Shown here: one piece after another, positions 1 to 7,709 of the stretch | How positions within the stretch are numbered: position 1 is the first letter of the stretch | How the letters are laid out: each line of letters begins with the position of its first letter | DNA from: Leucobacter sp. | GTDB taxonomy: Bacteria; Actinomycetota; Actinomycetes; Actinomycetales; Microbacteriaceae | Direction: 5' to 3' | NCBI GenBank assembly: GCA_031178565.1 | Contig: JAPSIU010000034.1 | Location: forward strand, 1-15,813 | DNA: 15,813 nucleotides | Notes under the pieces: model-generated | The model's input: only the letters and a program-made list of their open reading frames with translations | What the model was told of the DNA's origin: nothing | Databases searched by the model: none | Made by a program: the position numbers and the translations under genes

Positions 1-1397
1 CCGGAGACGGACGAGGCCGTCGTCGCCACGGCCTTCGCGCTCGCGAGGATGTAGTAGTCGGGCGGATCCGCCTGCACGACGAGATCGACGTCGTCCACGT
101 GGATCCCGCGGGCCGCCACGTCGGTTGCGACGAGCACCGGCGCCTTCCCGGACGCGAAGCGCTCGAGGTTCCGCTCGCGCTTCCCCTGATTCAGATCCCC
201 GTGCAGCAGCGCCGCGCGGATCCCCTCCTCGGCGAGCATCTCCGCGATCCGATCCGCGTAGGCGCGGGTCCGGCAGAACACCAGGATCCGGCCGCCGCTC
301 GCGGCGAGTTCGGTGAGGACGCGGTCCTTGTCCTCGCGGAGCACGACGAACACGCGATGCTCGACGGGAACGGTCGCCCGCGCCTCCTCCGCCTCGTGCA
401 CCGCGGGATTCTTCAGGAACTCGCCGACGATCTGGGACACTCCGCTGTCGAGGGTCGCGGAGAACAGCAGGCGCTGCCCTCCCCGGGCCGTCTCCCGCAG
501 GATGCGCTGCACCGGCTCGAGAAAACCGAGCTCGCACATGTGATCGGCCTCGTCGATCACGGAGACGAGCACCTCGCGCAGGTCGAGACGCCTCCTGTCG
601 ACCAGATCCTGCACGCGACCGGGTGTGCCGATCACGATGTCGACGCCCCGCTCCAGGGCGTGCACCTGCGGATCGAGCGGGACGCCTCCGACGAGCTGCG
701 CCGTGTAGAAGCCCACCGAACGGGCGATGGGTTGGATCGTCCGATCGATCTGCAGCGCCAGCTCACGAGTGGGAGCGAGGATCAGCGCCTTCGGCTTCCG
801 CGCAGCCTGCTTCGGAGAACGCACCCGCTCTCCGCGGCGCGGCTGCTCCTTCCGCTGCGACGGATCGCCGGCGAACGCTCCCTGCGCCTTCAGCAGGAGG
901 AGGCGCTCGACGAGCGCTGCGCCGAAAGCGATCGTCTTCCCGGAGCCCGTGCGAGCTCGGCCGAGCACATCGCGCCCCTGCAGCGCGTCCGGGATCGTCG
1001 CGGCCTGGATCGGGAACGGTCTCTCCGCTCCCAGCTCTGCGAGCGTGCGCACGATGTTGCCGCCGAGACCGAGATCGCCGAAGTCGAGGCCGACGACGTC
1101 CTCGGCCGTCGTGCGTTTCGCCTCGAGCCGGGTCAGCACGACCTCCGGCTCCGGCGCGCTGCGCTCTCGATTCTTCCGAGCTTCGTTCCCCCGGACGTCG
1201 TCGTTCACCGCGTCGCCGCTCCCATCGAAGGTGTACACCCGCGCGCCTCGTCGTTCACCCGCTGACTCACTCCGCCGCGCATCGCTCCGTTCGACGGAGT
1301 CGCCCGCTCGCCCACCGCCGTTCCGCTTGGGCTTGCGGCCGCGCGTCGGCTCGTAGTTCGCGGGCGGCTTGTATCCCCGTCGACGCTTCTGTGCCAT
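1..1397 (-). CDS. DEAD-box RNA helicase, C-terminus beyond left edge
   Basis: This is an ATP-dependent RNA helicase of the DEAD-box family, expected to remodel RNA or RNP in the cytoplasm. It starts at ATG 1397 and 465 codons are visible before the window edge. After a basic, low-complexity N-terminus of about 90 residues come the Q-motif region (RPFPIQAATIPD), Walker A ARTGSGKT (~residue 150), PTREL, a GG motif, TPGR, the DEAD box (~281), SAT (~313), VFCRT, LHGDLNQ and motif V VATDVAARGIHV (~423). An insert rich in Lys, Arg and Pro lies between motifs I and Ia. After LVVQADPP the expected motif VI (HRxGRxxR) is not seen; the frame reads DYYILASAKAVATTASSVS instead, although codon use there still ends in G or C. 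The ATG lies 2 nt after the transporter stop, so co-transcription is likely. The family call is firm; the precise ortholog (RhlE/DeaD/CsdA type) is not determined. Confidence 0.93.
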   Translation of the reverse strand, partial: MAQKRRRGYKPPANYEPTRGRKPKRNGGGRAGDSVERSDARRSESAGERRGARVYTFDGSGDAVNDDVRGNEARKNRERSAPEPEVVLTRLEAKRTTAEDVVGLDFGDLGLGGNIVRTLAELGAERPFPIQAATIPDALQGRDVLGRARTGSGKTIAFGAALVERLLLLKAQGAFAGDPSQRKEQPRRGERVRSPKQAARKPKALILAPTRELALQIDRTIQPIARSVGFYTAQLVGGVPLDPQVHALERGVDIVIGTPGRVQDLVDRRRLDLREVLVSVIDEADHMCELGFLEPVQRILRETARGGQRLLFSATLDSGVSQIVGEFLKNPAVHEAEEARATVPVEHRVFVVLREDKDRVLTELAASGGRILVFCRTRAYADRIAEMLAEEGIRAALLHGDLNQGKRERNLERFASGKAPVLVATDVAARGIHVDDVDLVVQADPPDYYILASAKAVATTASSVS

Positions 1398-1399
1398 CG

Positions 1400-4300
1400 C
1401 TACTCGCTTCCGCGGGACGCGCCGGTCCCGGGCTCGGTGTCGGACTCTTCTGATTCGGAATCGGCGCCGGATCCCGCCTCGATCTCCTCGTCGACCTCCT
1501 GGGTCGCCTGCCACATGAGCTGTTCCCAATCGAGTTCCCCCGTGACCGGAGGTGGAGACCCGACCGTCGGCTCCGCGGGCTCGGAGTCCGGTTCGGGATC
1601 GGGATCCGGAACCGGCTCAGGTTCGGGATCCGGCTCGGGTTCGGGATCAGGATCCGGAACCGGCTCGGGCTCGGGAACCGGCTCAGGTTCGGGATCCGGC
1701 TCGGGAACCAGCTCCGGCTCCGGCTCGGGCTCCGATTCGGTCTCGAGTTCGGGCTCCGGCTCGACATCGAAGGTCGGCACGGGCTCCGACGGCTGAACGT
1801 CGGTCTCTGCGCCGTCGTCGGGCTCCAGTGGATCGTCCCCGTCGACGAATCCGAGGTCGGCGAGCACGAGGGAGATGTCCTCCTCCGGCTCCGTCCCCGG
1901 AATCTCGTCCGATGCCCGCGTCCTCCGATTCGCCACCTCCGGCGCCGAGAGACCGACGCGCATGAGCTCGTCGAGAATCGCGTTCCGAACGCCGATGTCG
2001 GCCTGCTCGACGTGTCCCGTCCGCGACATGAATCCGGAATCGATGGGAGCCGGCAGGGGCGCCGAGATCGGCGGAGGCGCGGGAACCGGATCCGGTTCGG
2101 AACCGGAGGCGACGGGCGCAGCGGACGCCGCGGCGGCCTGAGCTGCCGAGGCCGGCACGGGAACGGCGAGTGAGACCGGAGCCCCTCCGGGCAGCACCGG
2201 ACCTCCGCCGAAGGGGGGACGAGATCCGCGCGGAACACGCGCGGATCGTCTGCGCTTCGGGCCGTGTCCGCCCGCGCGACGCCTCTCGACCGCGTAGTAC
2301 AGGGTCGGCAGCACGATGAGCGTCAGAGCCGTCGAGGAGATCAGTCCGCCGATCACCACGACCGCGAGCGGCTGAGAGATGAACCCGCCCTTCCCCGTGA
2401 TCCCGAGCGCCATGGGCGTCAGCGCGAGGATCGTCGCCAACGCCGTCATCACGATGGGGCGCAGACGCTGCAGCGCACCGTGCAGCACCGCATCGATCAG
2501 GGTATCCCCTCGCTCGCGATACTGGTTGACGAGGTCGATGAGCACGATCGCGTTGGTGACGACGATCCCGATGAGCATCAGGACGCCGATGAGGGACGCC
2601 ACGCCGAGCGGGATCCCCGTGACGATGAGCAGCAGCAGCGCGCCCGTCGCCGCGAACGGCACCGATACCAGCAGCAGCAGGGGCTGCAGGAGGCTGCGGA
2701 AGGTCGCGACCATCACCACGTAGACGATGAGGATCGCCGCGAGCAGGGCGATGCCGAGCTGCTGGAACGCCTCCGCCTGCTGGGACATGACGCCTCCGAT
2801 GCTCGCGTTCGCGCCCGCCGGAAGATCCGCGGATTCGAGCGCGGCGTCCACCGAGCCGCCGGCGGTGCCGAGATCGTCTCCCTCGGGGAGCGCGGAGACG
2901 GTCACCATGCGAACGCCGTCTTCGGCGCGAACCGTCACGGGGCCGTCGGCGACCTCGACGGCCGCGAGCGAGTCCAGCCGCTGCGCGCCGACAGCGGTCT
3001 GAATCGGAAGCGCGGCCACCCCCGCCTGATCCGCGGGCGCGACACCCGTCGCGAGGTACACCGCGACCGTATCGGCGTCCATCGTGATCTGCCCGATCTG
3101 CTGCGGCTGCATCTGCTGCGCGACCTGGCCCGCCACGCCGGCCTCGCTGAGTCCGGCGGCGGCCGCGGCGCCGCGGTCGACGGTGATCCGCAGGAAGGGA
3201 CGGGACTTCGCGAGATCGCTCTCCACCTGCGTGAGACCGTCCTGTTCGCTCAGTTCGGCGAGCACGATGTCACTCGCCTCGGCGAGCGTGGCCTGATCGG
3301 GAGCTGTGATGTTGACCTCGATCGCACTCGACGAGGTCACCCCTCCGTCGGACTGCCCGAGCGAGAACTCCCCCGCATCATCCAGGGTGTCGACCGCTGC
3401 ACGGATCCGGTCCTGCACCTCGGCCTGGTCGGCATCGGGATCCGTGGTGATCGCGTAGCTCACCGTGCCGTCGCCGCCACCGCCGAAGATGGCGCTCATG
3501 CCGCTCCCCGCGTCGCCCACCGTGACCTGAACGGTGTCGACGGCCGCCACCTCGGCGAGCGCCTCCTCGACCCGCTCCGCCTGCGCGAGCTGAGCCTCCA
3601 GGCTCGTGCCAGGTTCGAGCGCCTGGATCAGGCCGACCGAGTTCTGCTCGTCCGAGCCCATGAAGTTCGTCTTCATCAGCGGGCTCGCCGCGATGGTCAA
3701 GCCGAAGACGAGTCCGGCGATGAGGAGCGTGATCGCGGGGCGCTGCAGCGTCCACTCGATGATCGGCCGGTATCCGCGCTGCAGGGCTGTCGCGGGCCCG
3801 GACGTGCTCTCGCGAGGGACGGTCTCCGTCGGGGCCGGCGCGACCCGAGCCTCGGCGGCAACCGCGGCGGGCGCCTCAGGGGACGCTCGCCGACGTCGTC
3901 CGAGGCGCCAAGACCCACCGCGTTCGGGTCGCAGGAACCAGTGCGCGAGCACGGGCACGATCGTGAGTGAGACGAGCAGTGAAGCCGCGAGCGCGATGGT
4001 GACGGTGAACGCGAACGGCCTGAAGAGCTCCCCGACCATGCCGTCGACGAAGGCCATCGGCAGGAACACCGCGACGGTCGTGACGGTGGACGCCGTGATC
4101 GCACCGGCCACCTCGCGCACGGCGCGCACGATGGTCGCAGCCCGCTCGGAACCGGCGACGAGATGCCGCTTGATGTTCTCGATCACCACGATGGAGTCGT
4201 CGACCACACGGCCGATCGAGATCGTCAGCGCGCCGAGCGTGAGCATGTTGAGCGTGTAGTCGGCGAAGTTCAGCCCGATGAAGGTGAGCAGCACCGATGT

Positions 4301-5470
4301 CGGGATCGAGATCGCGGTGACGAGCGTCGCGCGGACCGACATCAGGAAGACCAGGATCACCAGCACCGCGAAGACGAGGCCGAGCAGGCCCTCGGTGGTG
4401 AGCGTCTCGATCGACTGCTCCACGTACGGGGCCTGGTCGAACACCACGCTCAACCGGGCGCCGCCGAGCTGATCCGCCAGCTCGTCGAGTTTCTCCTGCA
4501 CCGCGTGCGACACGTCGACGGTGTTCGCGGCGGACATCTTCGTGACGGCGATCGTCAGAGCGGGCTCGCCGTCGATCCTCGAGATGCTCTGCTCCGGATC
4601 CGATTCCAGACGGACCTCGGCCACGTCGCCGATCGTGAGGACCACGGGCGCCGCCCCCGGCGGTTCCGGGGAGAATCCCGGTTCCCGCAGGAGTTCCTCC
4701 TGCTGCGCGGCGATCTCGGCCGCGCTGCGGGCGAGAGGCAGCGCGGCGACCTCCTCGACGGAGCCCACCTCCGAGCCGGCCTGTACCGCGAGCGTGCGGT
4801 CCCCCTCCGTGACGGTGCCCGCGGCGATCAGCACCCCGCTCTGCTGGAGCGCATCCGTGATCGTCTGAGCCGAGAGCCCCTGCGCCGCAAGCGCCTCGAT
4901 GTTCGGCACGACCGTGATCCGGTCCCCTCTCGCGCCCGTGAGCTGCGCCTCGCGCACGCCCTCGAGGTCGCTGAGCTCGGGGATCGCGACGCGTTCGACG
5001 AGCTGCGCCGTCTGCTCCGGCGTCTCGCCGTCCGCCGGCGTCACCGCGATCTGGATCACCGGGAAGTCGTCGATGCTGCCGGAGAGCACCTGCGTGTCCG
5101 CCTCTTCGGGAAGCATCTGCGAGATGCGGCTGATCGCGCGTTCGACCCGCTGCTCGGTCGCCGGGAGATCCACCCCGTAGGTGAACTCGGCGAGCACCAT
5201 CGAGGTGCCGGTGCTCGACGTCGCGGAGGTGCTCTCCAGCTGCGGCACACCCCGCATCGCGGTCTCGATCGGACCGGAGACATCCTTGTTCACGACCTCG
5301 GGCGAGGCGCCCGGATAGCTGGTCACCACGGCGATCGCGGGGAACTGCACGGACGGCATGAGCTCCTGTTTGAGCGAGCCGAGGCCGATCAGTCCGAAGA
5401 CCGCCGCGACGACCGTCACGAGCGCGATCAGAGCCCGATTCTTCAGGCTGAGCGCCGTGAGGATATGCAT
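1400..5470 (-). CDS. RND-family (AcrB/SwrC-like) transporter with long acidic C-terminal tail
   Basis: This is a 1356-residue inner-membrane, proton-driven RND exporter of the HAE/AcrB-SwrC type; its substrate is unknown. The ATG at 5470 starts MHILTALSLKNRALIALV, a classic RND first transmembrane segment. Two extracytoplasmic loop domains and two blocks of membrane segments follow. The TM4 signature GRVVDDSIVVIENIKRH carries the proton-relay Asp pair at about 424-425. The transporter core ends near residue 1060 after LPTLYYAVERRR. A tail of ~290 residues follows: a basic stretch, an Ala/Pro-rich stretch, a possibly folded piece (DIGVRNAILDELMRVGLSAPEVANRR), a PEPEPVPDPDP-type repeat (~1237-1293) and ELDWEQLMWQA (~1309-1319) before an acidic end. 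The usual family length is ~1000-1050. No membrane-fusion or outer-membrane partner gene is adjacent, as expected in a monoderm. The start has no ribosome site but has GATAAT 6 nt upstream. Confidence 0.95.
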   Translation of the reverse strand: MHILTALSLKNRALIALVTVVAAVFGLIGLGSLKQELMPSVQFPAIAVVTSYPGASPEVVNKDVSGPIETAMRGVPQLESTSATSSTGTSMVLAEFTYGVDLPATEQRVERAISRISQMLPEEADTQVLSGSIDDFPVIQIAVTPADGETPEQTAQLVERVAIPELSDLEGVREAQLTGARGDRITVVPNIEALAAQGLSAQTITDALQQSGVLIAAGTVTEGDRTLAVQAGSEVGSVEEVAALPLARSAAEIAAQQEELLREPGFSPEPPGAAPVVLTIGDVAEVRLESDPEQSISRIDGEPALTIAVTKMSAANTVDVSHAVQEKLDELADQLGGARLSVVFDQAPYVEQSIETLTTEGLLGLVFAVLVILVFLMSVRATLVTAISIPTSVLLTFIGLNFADYTLNMLTLGALTISIGRVVDDSIVVIENIKRHLVAGSERAATIVRAVREVAGAITASTVTTVAVFLPMAFVDGMVGELFRPFAFTVTIALAASLLVSLTIVPVLAHWFLRPERGGSWRLGRRRRASPEAPAAVAAEARVAPAPTETVPRESTSGPATALQRGYRPIIEWTLQRPAITLLIAGLVFGLTIAASPLMKTNFMGSDEQNSVGLIQALEPGTSLEAQLAQAERVEEALAEVAAVDTVQVTVGDAGSGMSAIFGGGGDGTVSYAITTDPDADQAEVQDRIRAAVDTLDDAGEFSLGQSDGGVTSSSAIEVNITAPDQATLAEASDIVLAELSEQDGLTQVESDLAKSRPFLRITVDRGAAAAAGLSEAGVAGQVAQQMQPQQIGQITMDADTVAVYLATGVAPADQAGVAALPIQTAVGAQRLDSLAAVEVADGPVTVRAEDGVRMVTVSALPEGDDLGTAGGSVDAALESADLPAGANASIGGVMSQQAEAFQQLGIALLAAILIVYVVMVATFRSLLQPLLLLVSVPFAATGALLLLIVTGIPLGVASLIGVLMLIGIVVTNAIVLIDLVNQYRERGDTLIDAVLHGALQRLRPIVMTALATILALTPMALGITGKGGFISQPLAVVVIGGLISSTALTLIVLPTLYYAVERRRAGGHGPKRRRSARVPRGSRPPFGGGPVLPGGAPVSLAVPVPASAAQAAAASAAPVASGSEPDPVPAPPPISAPLPAPIDSGFMSRTGHVEQADIGVRNAILDELMRVGLSAPEVANRRTRASDEIPGTEPEEDISLVLADLGFVDGDDPLEPDDGAETDVQPSEPVPTFDVEPEPELETESEPEPEPELVPEPDPEPEPVPEPEPVPDPDPEPEPDPEPEPVPDPDPEPDSEPAEPTVGSPPPVTGELDWEQLMWQATQEVDEEIEAGSGADSESEESDTEPGTGASRGSE
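1590..1740. repeat. Imperfect in-frame repeats coding Pro/Glu/Asp-rich tail
   Basis: This stretch is built of short GGxTCxGG-type units. The longest exact copy I see is 32 nt, at 1608-1639 and again at 1674-1705, an offset of 66 nt or 22 codons. On the minus strand it encodes alternating Pro with Glu or Asp in the transporter tail. On the plus strand it makes Ser-Gly-rich open frames that are only shadows. Such repeats can change copy number by slippage without breaking the frame. Confidence 0.85.
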
Positions 5471-5476
5471 GGGGTT

Positions 5477-5482
5477 GATTAT
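5477..5482 (-). promoter_or_regulatory. -10-like GATAAT giving a leaderless start for the RND gene
   Basis: On the minus strand GATAAT is followed by exactly 6 nt (CAACCC) and then the ATG at 5470. Transcription about 6-7 nt after a -10 hexamer would begin at or next to the ATG. No ribosome binding site is present in the upstream 15 nt. I see no good -35 element at 16-18 nt. Confidence 0.55.
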
Positions 5483-5537
5483 CCCACGCGGCTCGGACGC
5501 AGGACGGAGGCGGGAGCGGCCCGGGCGTGCGACGCCA

Positions 5538-5554
5538 GGGGCTGCGGGAGCCCC
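5538..5554. repeat. 6-bp inverted repeat in divergent intergenic region
   Basis: GGGGCT and AGCCCC are separated by 5 nt (GCGGG) in the 143-bp gap between the divergent RND and DUF445 genes. It could be a small operator for both promoters, or chance in GC-rich DNA. Confidence 0.3.
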
Positions 5555-5601
5555 GCACCCCGTACCGCGCACAGGACCGCGCGCAAGATCGCAGCGCAGG
5601 A

Positions 5602-5607
5602 GATAAT
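5602..5607 (+). promoter_or_regulatory. -10-like GATAAT giving a leaderless start for the DUF445 gene
   Basis: GATAAT is followed by 6 nt (ACAGAG) and the ATG at 5614. This mirrors the divergent transporter promoter, with the same hexamer and same spacing. An AGGAG at 5598-5602 overlaps the hexamer and lies 11 nt from the ATG, so a ribosome-site-dependent start from an upstream promoter is an alternative. Confidence 0.5.
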
Positions 5608-5613
5608 ACAGAG

Positions 5614-6909
5614 ATGCCGCTGTCTCGAAACCGACGCACTCTCGGCGCGGTGTCCCCCGCTGACTTCGAACGACTGGCCGGGCTCCGACGCATGCAGGCC
5701 ATCGCACTCGGGCTGCTGCTGTTCATGGCCGTGCTGTTCGTGGTCTCGTTCGCCCTGCAGGACCGGTACCCCTGGCTCGCCTTCGTCCGCGCGGCGAGCG
5801 AGGGCGGCATGGTCGGCGCCCTGGCCGACTGGTTCGCGGTGACGGCCCTGTTCCGTTACCCGCTGGGCATCAGGATCCCGCACACGAACCTCATCTCCAA
5901 CAAGAAGGACGACATCGGCGAGGGCCTCGGGTCCTTCATCGAGGAGAACTTTCTCGCCGACGACGTCGTGCACGACAAGCTCTCCCGCGTGAGCGGAGCA
6001 CGACTCACCGGCGAGTGGCTGTCCCAGCGTCCGCACGCCGAGCAGGTGGGCGCGATGGTCGCGACCGCGGGGCTCGGGGTTCTGACGGTGCTCGACGACA
6101 ACGATGTGCAGGACCTCATCGAGACGCTCGCGCGTCGGCACGTGATCGACCCCGAGTGGGGCCCGCTCCTCGGCCGCGCCACGGGTTCCTTCATCGAGGG
6201 CGGACATCACGAGGCGCTCGTCGACATCGCCGCCACGAGGCTCGGGGAGTGGCTCGTCGCGCACCCCTCCGCGTTCGACAGGGTCGCTTCCTCGCGCCTC
6301 CCCTCCTGGGTCCCGGGTGCGGTGGATCGTTTTCTCGACGACCGCCTGCACGCCGAGGCGGTCCGCTTCGTGAGCCGGGTGGCGGAGGAACGCGACCATC
6401 CGCTCCGAGCCGCCATCACCCGCTTCCTCTCCGACCTCGCGAACGACCTGCAGGAGCAGGAGGCCCTGCAGCGGCAGCTGGAGGAGTTCAAGCACGAGGT
6501 CTTCGACAGCCCGCGGATCCGAGCGCTCGCCGCGAGCACCTGGCGCACGGCTCAGGCGGCGCTCGTGGAGATGCTCGAGGATCCGGAGAGCGAGCTCCGC
6601 CTCCGCATCGTCACCGCACTGCAGGACTTCGGGGGCAGACTGCTCGACGATTCGACGCTGCAGTACAAGATCGACGTGTGGGTGATGGGTGTGGTCGAGC
6701 ATCTGGTGAGCAACTACCGGCACGACCTGGCGAGCGTCGTCGCGGAGACGGTGCAGCGCTGGGACTCTCGGGAGGCTGCGGAGAAGATCGAGCTGCAGGT
6801 CGGCAAGGACCTGCAGTTCATCCGCATCAACGGCACGATCGTCGGCTCGCTCGCGGGCCTCGTGATCTACACCTTCGCGACACTGGTGATCGCGCCCCTG
6901 GCGCCGTAG
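5614..6909 (+). CDS. DUF445 (YjiN-like) membrane protein
   Basis: This 431-residue protein belongs to the DUF445 family, conserved membrane-associated proteins of unknown function. The ATG at 5614 gives MPLSRNRRTLGAVSPADFERL; the frame could extend to 5527, but that stretch is arginine-rich intergenic sequence without family character. There is one N-terminal membrane helix (~27-46, MQAIALGLLLFMAVLFVVSF). The family-typical block ASEGGMVGALADWFAVTALFR and an IPHTNLISNKKDDIGEGLG segment follow. The middle is long, charged and mostly helical, and a second hydrophobic segment closes the protein (~405-428). Both ends are therefore in the membrane with a large soluble helical region between. It is divergent from the RND gene and convergent with the next gene, only 24 nt away. 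Family confidence is high; the role is unknown. Confidence 0.92.
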   Translation: MPLSRNRRTLGAVSPADFERLAGLRRMQAIALGLLLFMAVLFVVSFALQDRYPWLAFVRAASEGGMVGALADWFAVTALFRYPLGIRIPHTNLISNKKDDIGEGLGSFIEENFLADDVVHDKLSRVSGARLTGEWLSQRPHAEQVGAMVATAGLGVLTVLDDNDVQDLIETLARRHVIDPEWGPLLGRATGSFIEGGHHEALVDIAATRLGEWLVAHPSAFDRVASSRLPSWVPGAVDRFLDDRLHAEAVRFVSRVAEERDHPLRAAITRFLSDLANDLQEQEALQRQLEEFKHEVFDSPRIRALAASTWRTAQAALVEMLEDPESELRLRIVTALQDFGGRLLDDSTLQYKIDVWVMGVVEHLVSNYRHDLASVVAETVQRWDSREAAEKIELQVGKDLQFIRINGTIVGSLAGLVIYTFATLVIAPLAP

Positions 6910-6933
6910 TCGCCGGATGGTCTCCGACCCGCG

Positions 6934-7578
6934 TCACTCCGCGTAGGCGACCGGCAGCAGCATGTCCTGCACCCGGTCGGCTCCGGCGGTGTGATCGGCG
7001 CGGGTCGCGATCGCGCACCGCGTCTCCCGACAATCCAGTCCCTCGACGACAGGTTCGGGAACCGTGATCCACGCGCTGAAGGTTCCGCGGTCGGCGTCCT
7101 CGTAGCCGCGCGTGGCGAATGCGCGCCACGCCCAGTCGTCCGTGATCCACACGCTCGACAGCGCCTCCTCGCCCGCCGCTCCGCCGGTCTGCGCCCCCTC
7201 CGGGATCCCGCCGAGGCACGGCGAGGGACGCTGGTCGGGCGAACCCGGGATCGCGCAGATCGCCACGTATATGCCGATAGCGGAATCAAAGCCGCCGCCC
7301 CGCACCGCGATGATGTCTCCCGGCACGAGGGCGTCGAGTCGAGCCGGGTCTCCCGCAGGTGTTTCAGCCGTGATCCGGCGCTCCCGCCCGTCCGCCCCAC
7401 TCGCGGTCGCCTCCGAGACGAAGCGCTCCGGCACCTCCTGACCAGAGCTTCCCGCGCTCTGATGGGTCAGAATCGGGATCAGCACGGCGAGCGCTCCGGC
7501 GAGAACGAGGATCGCGACCACGAGAAGAACGAGGAGCACCAGCCGTCTGCGAGCGGGGCGAATGCGAGACGCGATCAT
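6934..7578 (-). CDS. Membrane-anchored protein with HtaA-associated/neocarzinostatin-like Ig-fold domain
   Basis: This is a 214-residue protein. A basic N-terminus (MIASRIRPARRR) and one strong hydrophobic segment (~13-33) indicate a signal anchor with the rest outside the membrane. A Ser/Gly linker is followed by a domain (~70-214) with DALVPGDIIAVRGGGFD, GIYVAICAIPG..PSPCLGG and LDCRETRCAIATRADH. These resemble the Cys-bearing beta-sandwich domain seen at the C-terminus of many actinobacterial HtaA (heme-binding) proteins and related to the neocarzinostatin fold; I recognise this by pattern, not by search. The four cysteines fall in two spaced pairs (C-x13-C and C-x4-C), which would suit disulfides. 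No HtaA domain or heme transporter is nearby, so heme function should not be assumed. TACGAT lies 6 nt before the ATG. Confidence 0.85.
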   Translation of the reverse strand: MIASRIRPARRRLVLLVLLVVAILVLAGALAVLIPILTHQSAGSSGQEVPERFVSEATASGADGRERRITAETPAGDPARLDALVPGDIIAVRGGGFDSAIGIYVAICAIPGSPDQRPSPCLGGIPEGAQTGGAAGEEALSSVWITDDWAWRAFATRGYEDADRGTFSAWITVPEPVVEGLDCRETRCAIATRADHTAGADRVQDMLLPVAYAE

Positions 7579-7584
7579 GCCCTC

Positions 7585-7590
7585 ATCGTA
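7585..7590 (-). promoter_or_regulatory. -10-like TACGAT 6 nt before the anchored-protein ATG
   Basis: On the minus strand TACGAT (TAnnnT) is followed by GAGGGC and the ATG at 7578. GAGGG ends 1 nt before the ATG, too close to act as a normal ribosome site, so a leaderless start fits better. Confidence 0.45.
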
Positions 7591-7625
7591 GTGGGGCGCG
7601 GCTCAAGCGACAGCGGCGATCATGC

Positions 7626-7631
7626 TAGAAT
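7626..7631 (+). promoter_or_regulatory. -10 element TAGAAT for the DUF3073 gene
   Basis: TAGAAT matches the TATAAT consensus at 5 of 6 positions. It would start transcription near 7638 and give a leader of about 70 nt before the DUF3073 ATG. The -35 is poor (CTCAAG at 7602-7607, 18-nt spacer). Confidence 0.5.
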
Positions 7632-7662
7632 CTGCTCCATACGTCTACTTGAATTGGTACCT

Positions 7663-7686
7663 GCCTCGCGGTGCTGCCCGCGAGGC
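7663..7686 (+). promoter_or_regulatory. Perfect 9-bp hairpin in the DUF3073 mRNA leader
   Basis: GCCTCGCGG and CCGCGAGGC pair perfectly around a 6-nt loop (TGCTGC). The hairpin ends 10 nt before the AAGGGGG ribosome site (7697-7703) and has no U-run, so it is not a typical terminator. It may stabilise the mRNA or influence translation; no known riboswitch class is recognised. Confidence 0.6.
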
Positions 7687-7709
7687 CCGAATGTGTAAGG
7701 GGGTCACGC

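Noticed and set aside
1203..1259. Two GTCGTTCACC copies as a PHO box
   Set aside because: They are 50 nt apart rather than 11, and lie in the helicase coding region without a nearby start on that strand.
1437..1796. Plus-strand Ser-Gly repeat frame
   Set aside because: It is the exact complement of the Pro-Glu/Asp repeat of the transporter tail, with no own ribosome site or neighbours.
2264..5842. Long plus-strand open frames (568 and 559 codons) opposite the RND gene
   Set aside because: They are antisense shadows caused by GC-rich third positions, are full of Arg, Asp and His, and show no domain; the minus strand encodes a clear RND protein.
6910..6933. Terminator between the convergent DUF445 gene and its neighbour
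   Set aside because: Only weak, interrupted pairing is visible in the 24-nt gap; no credible stem.
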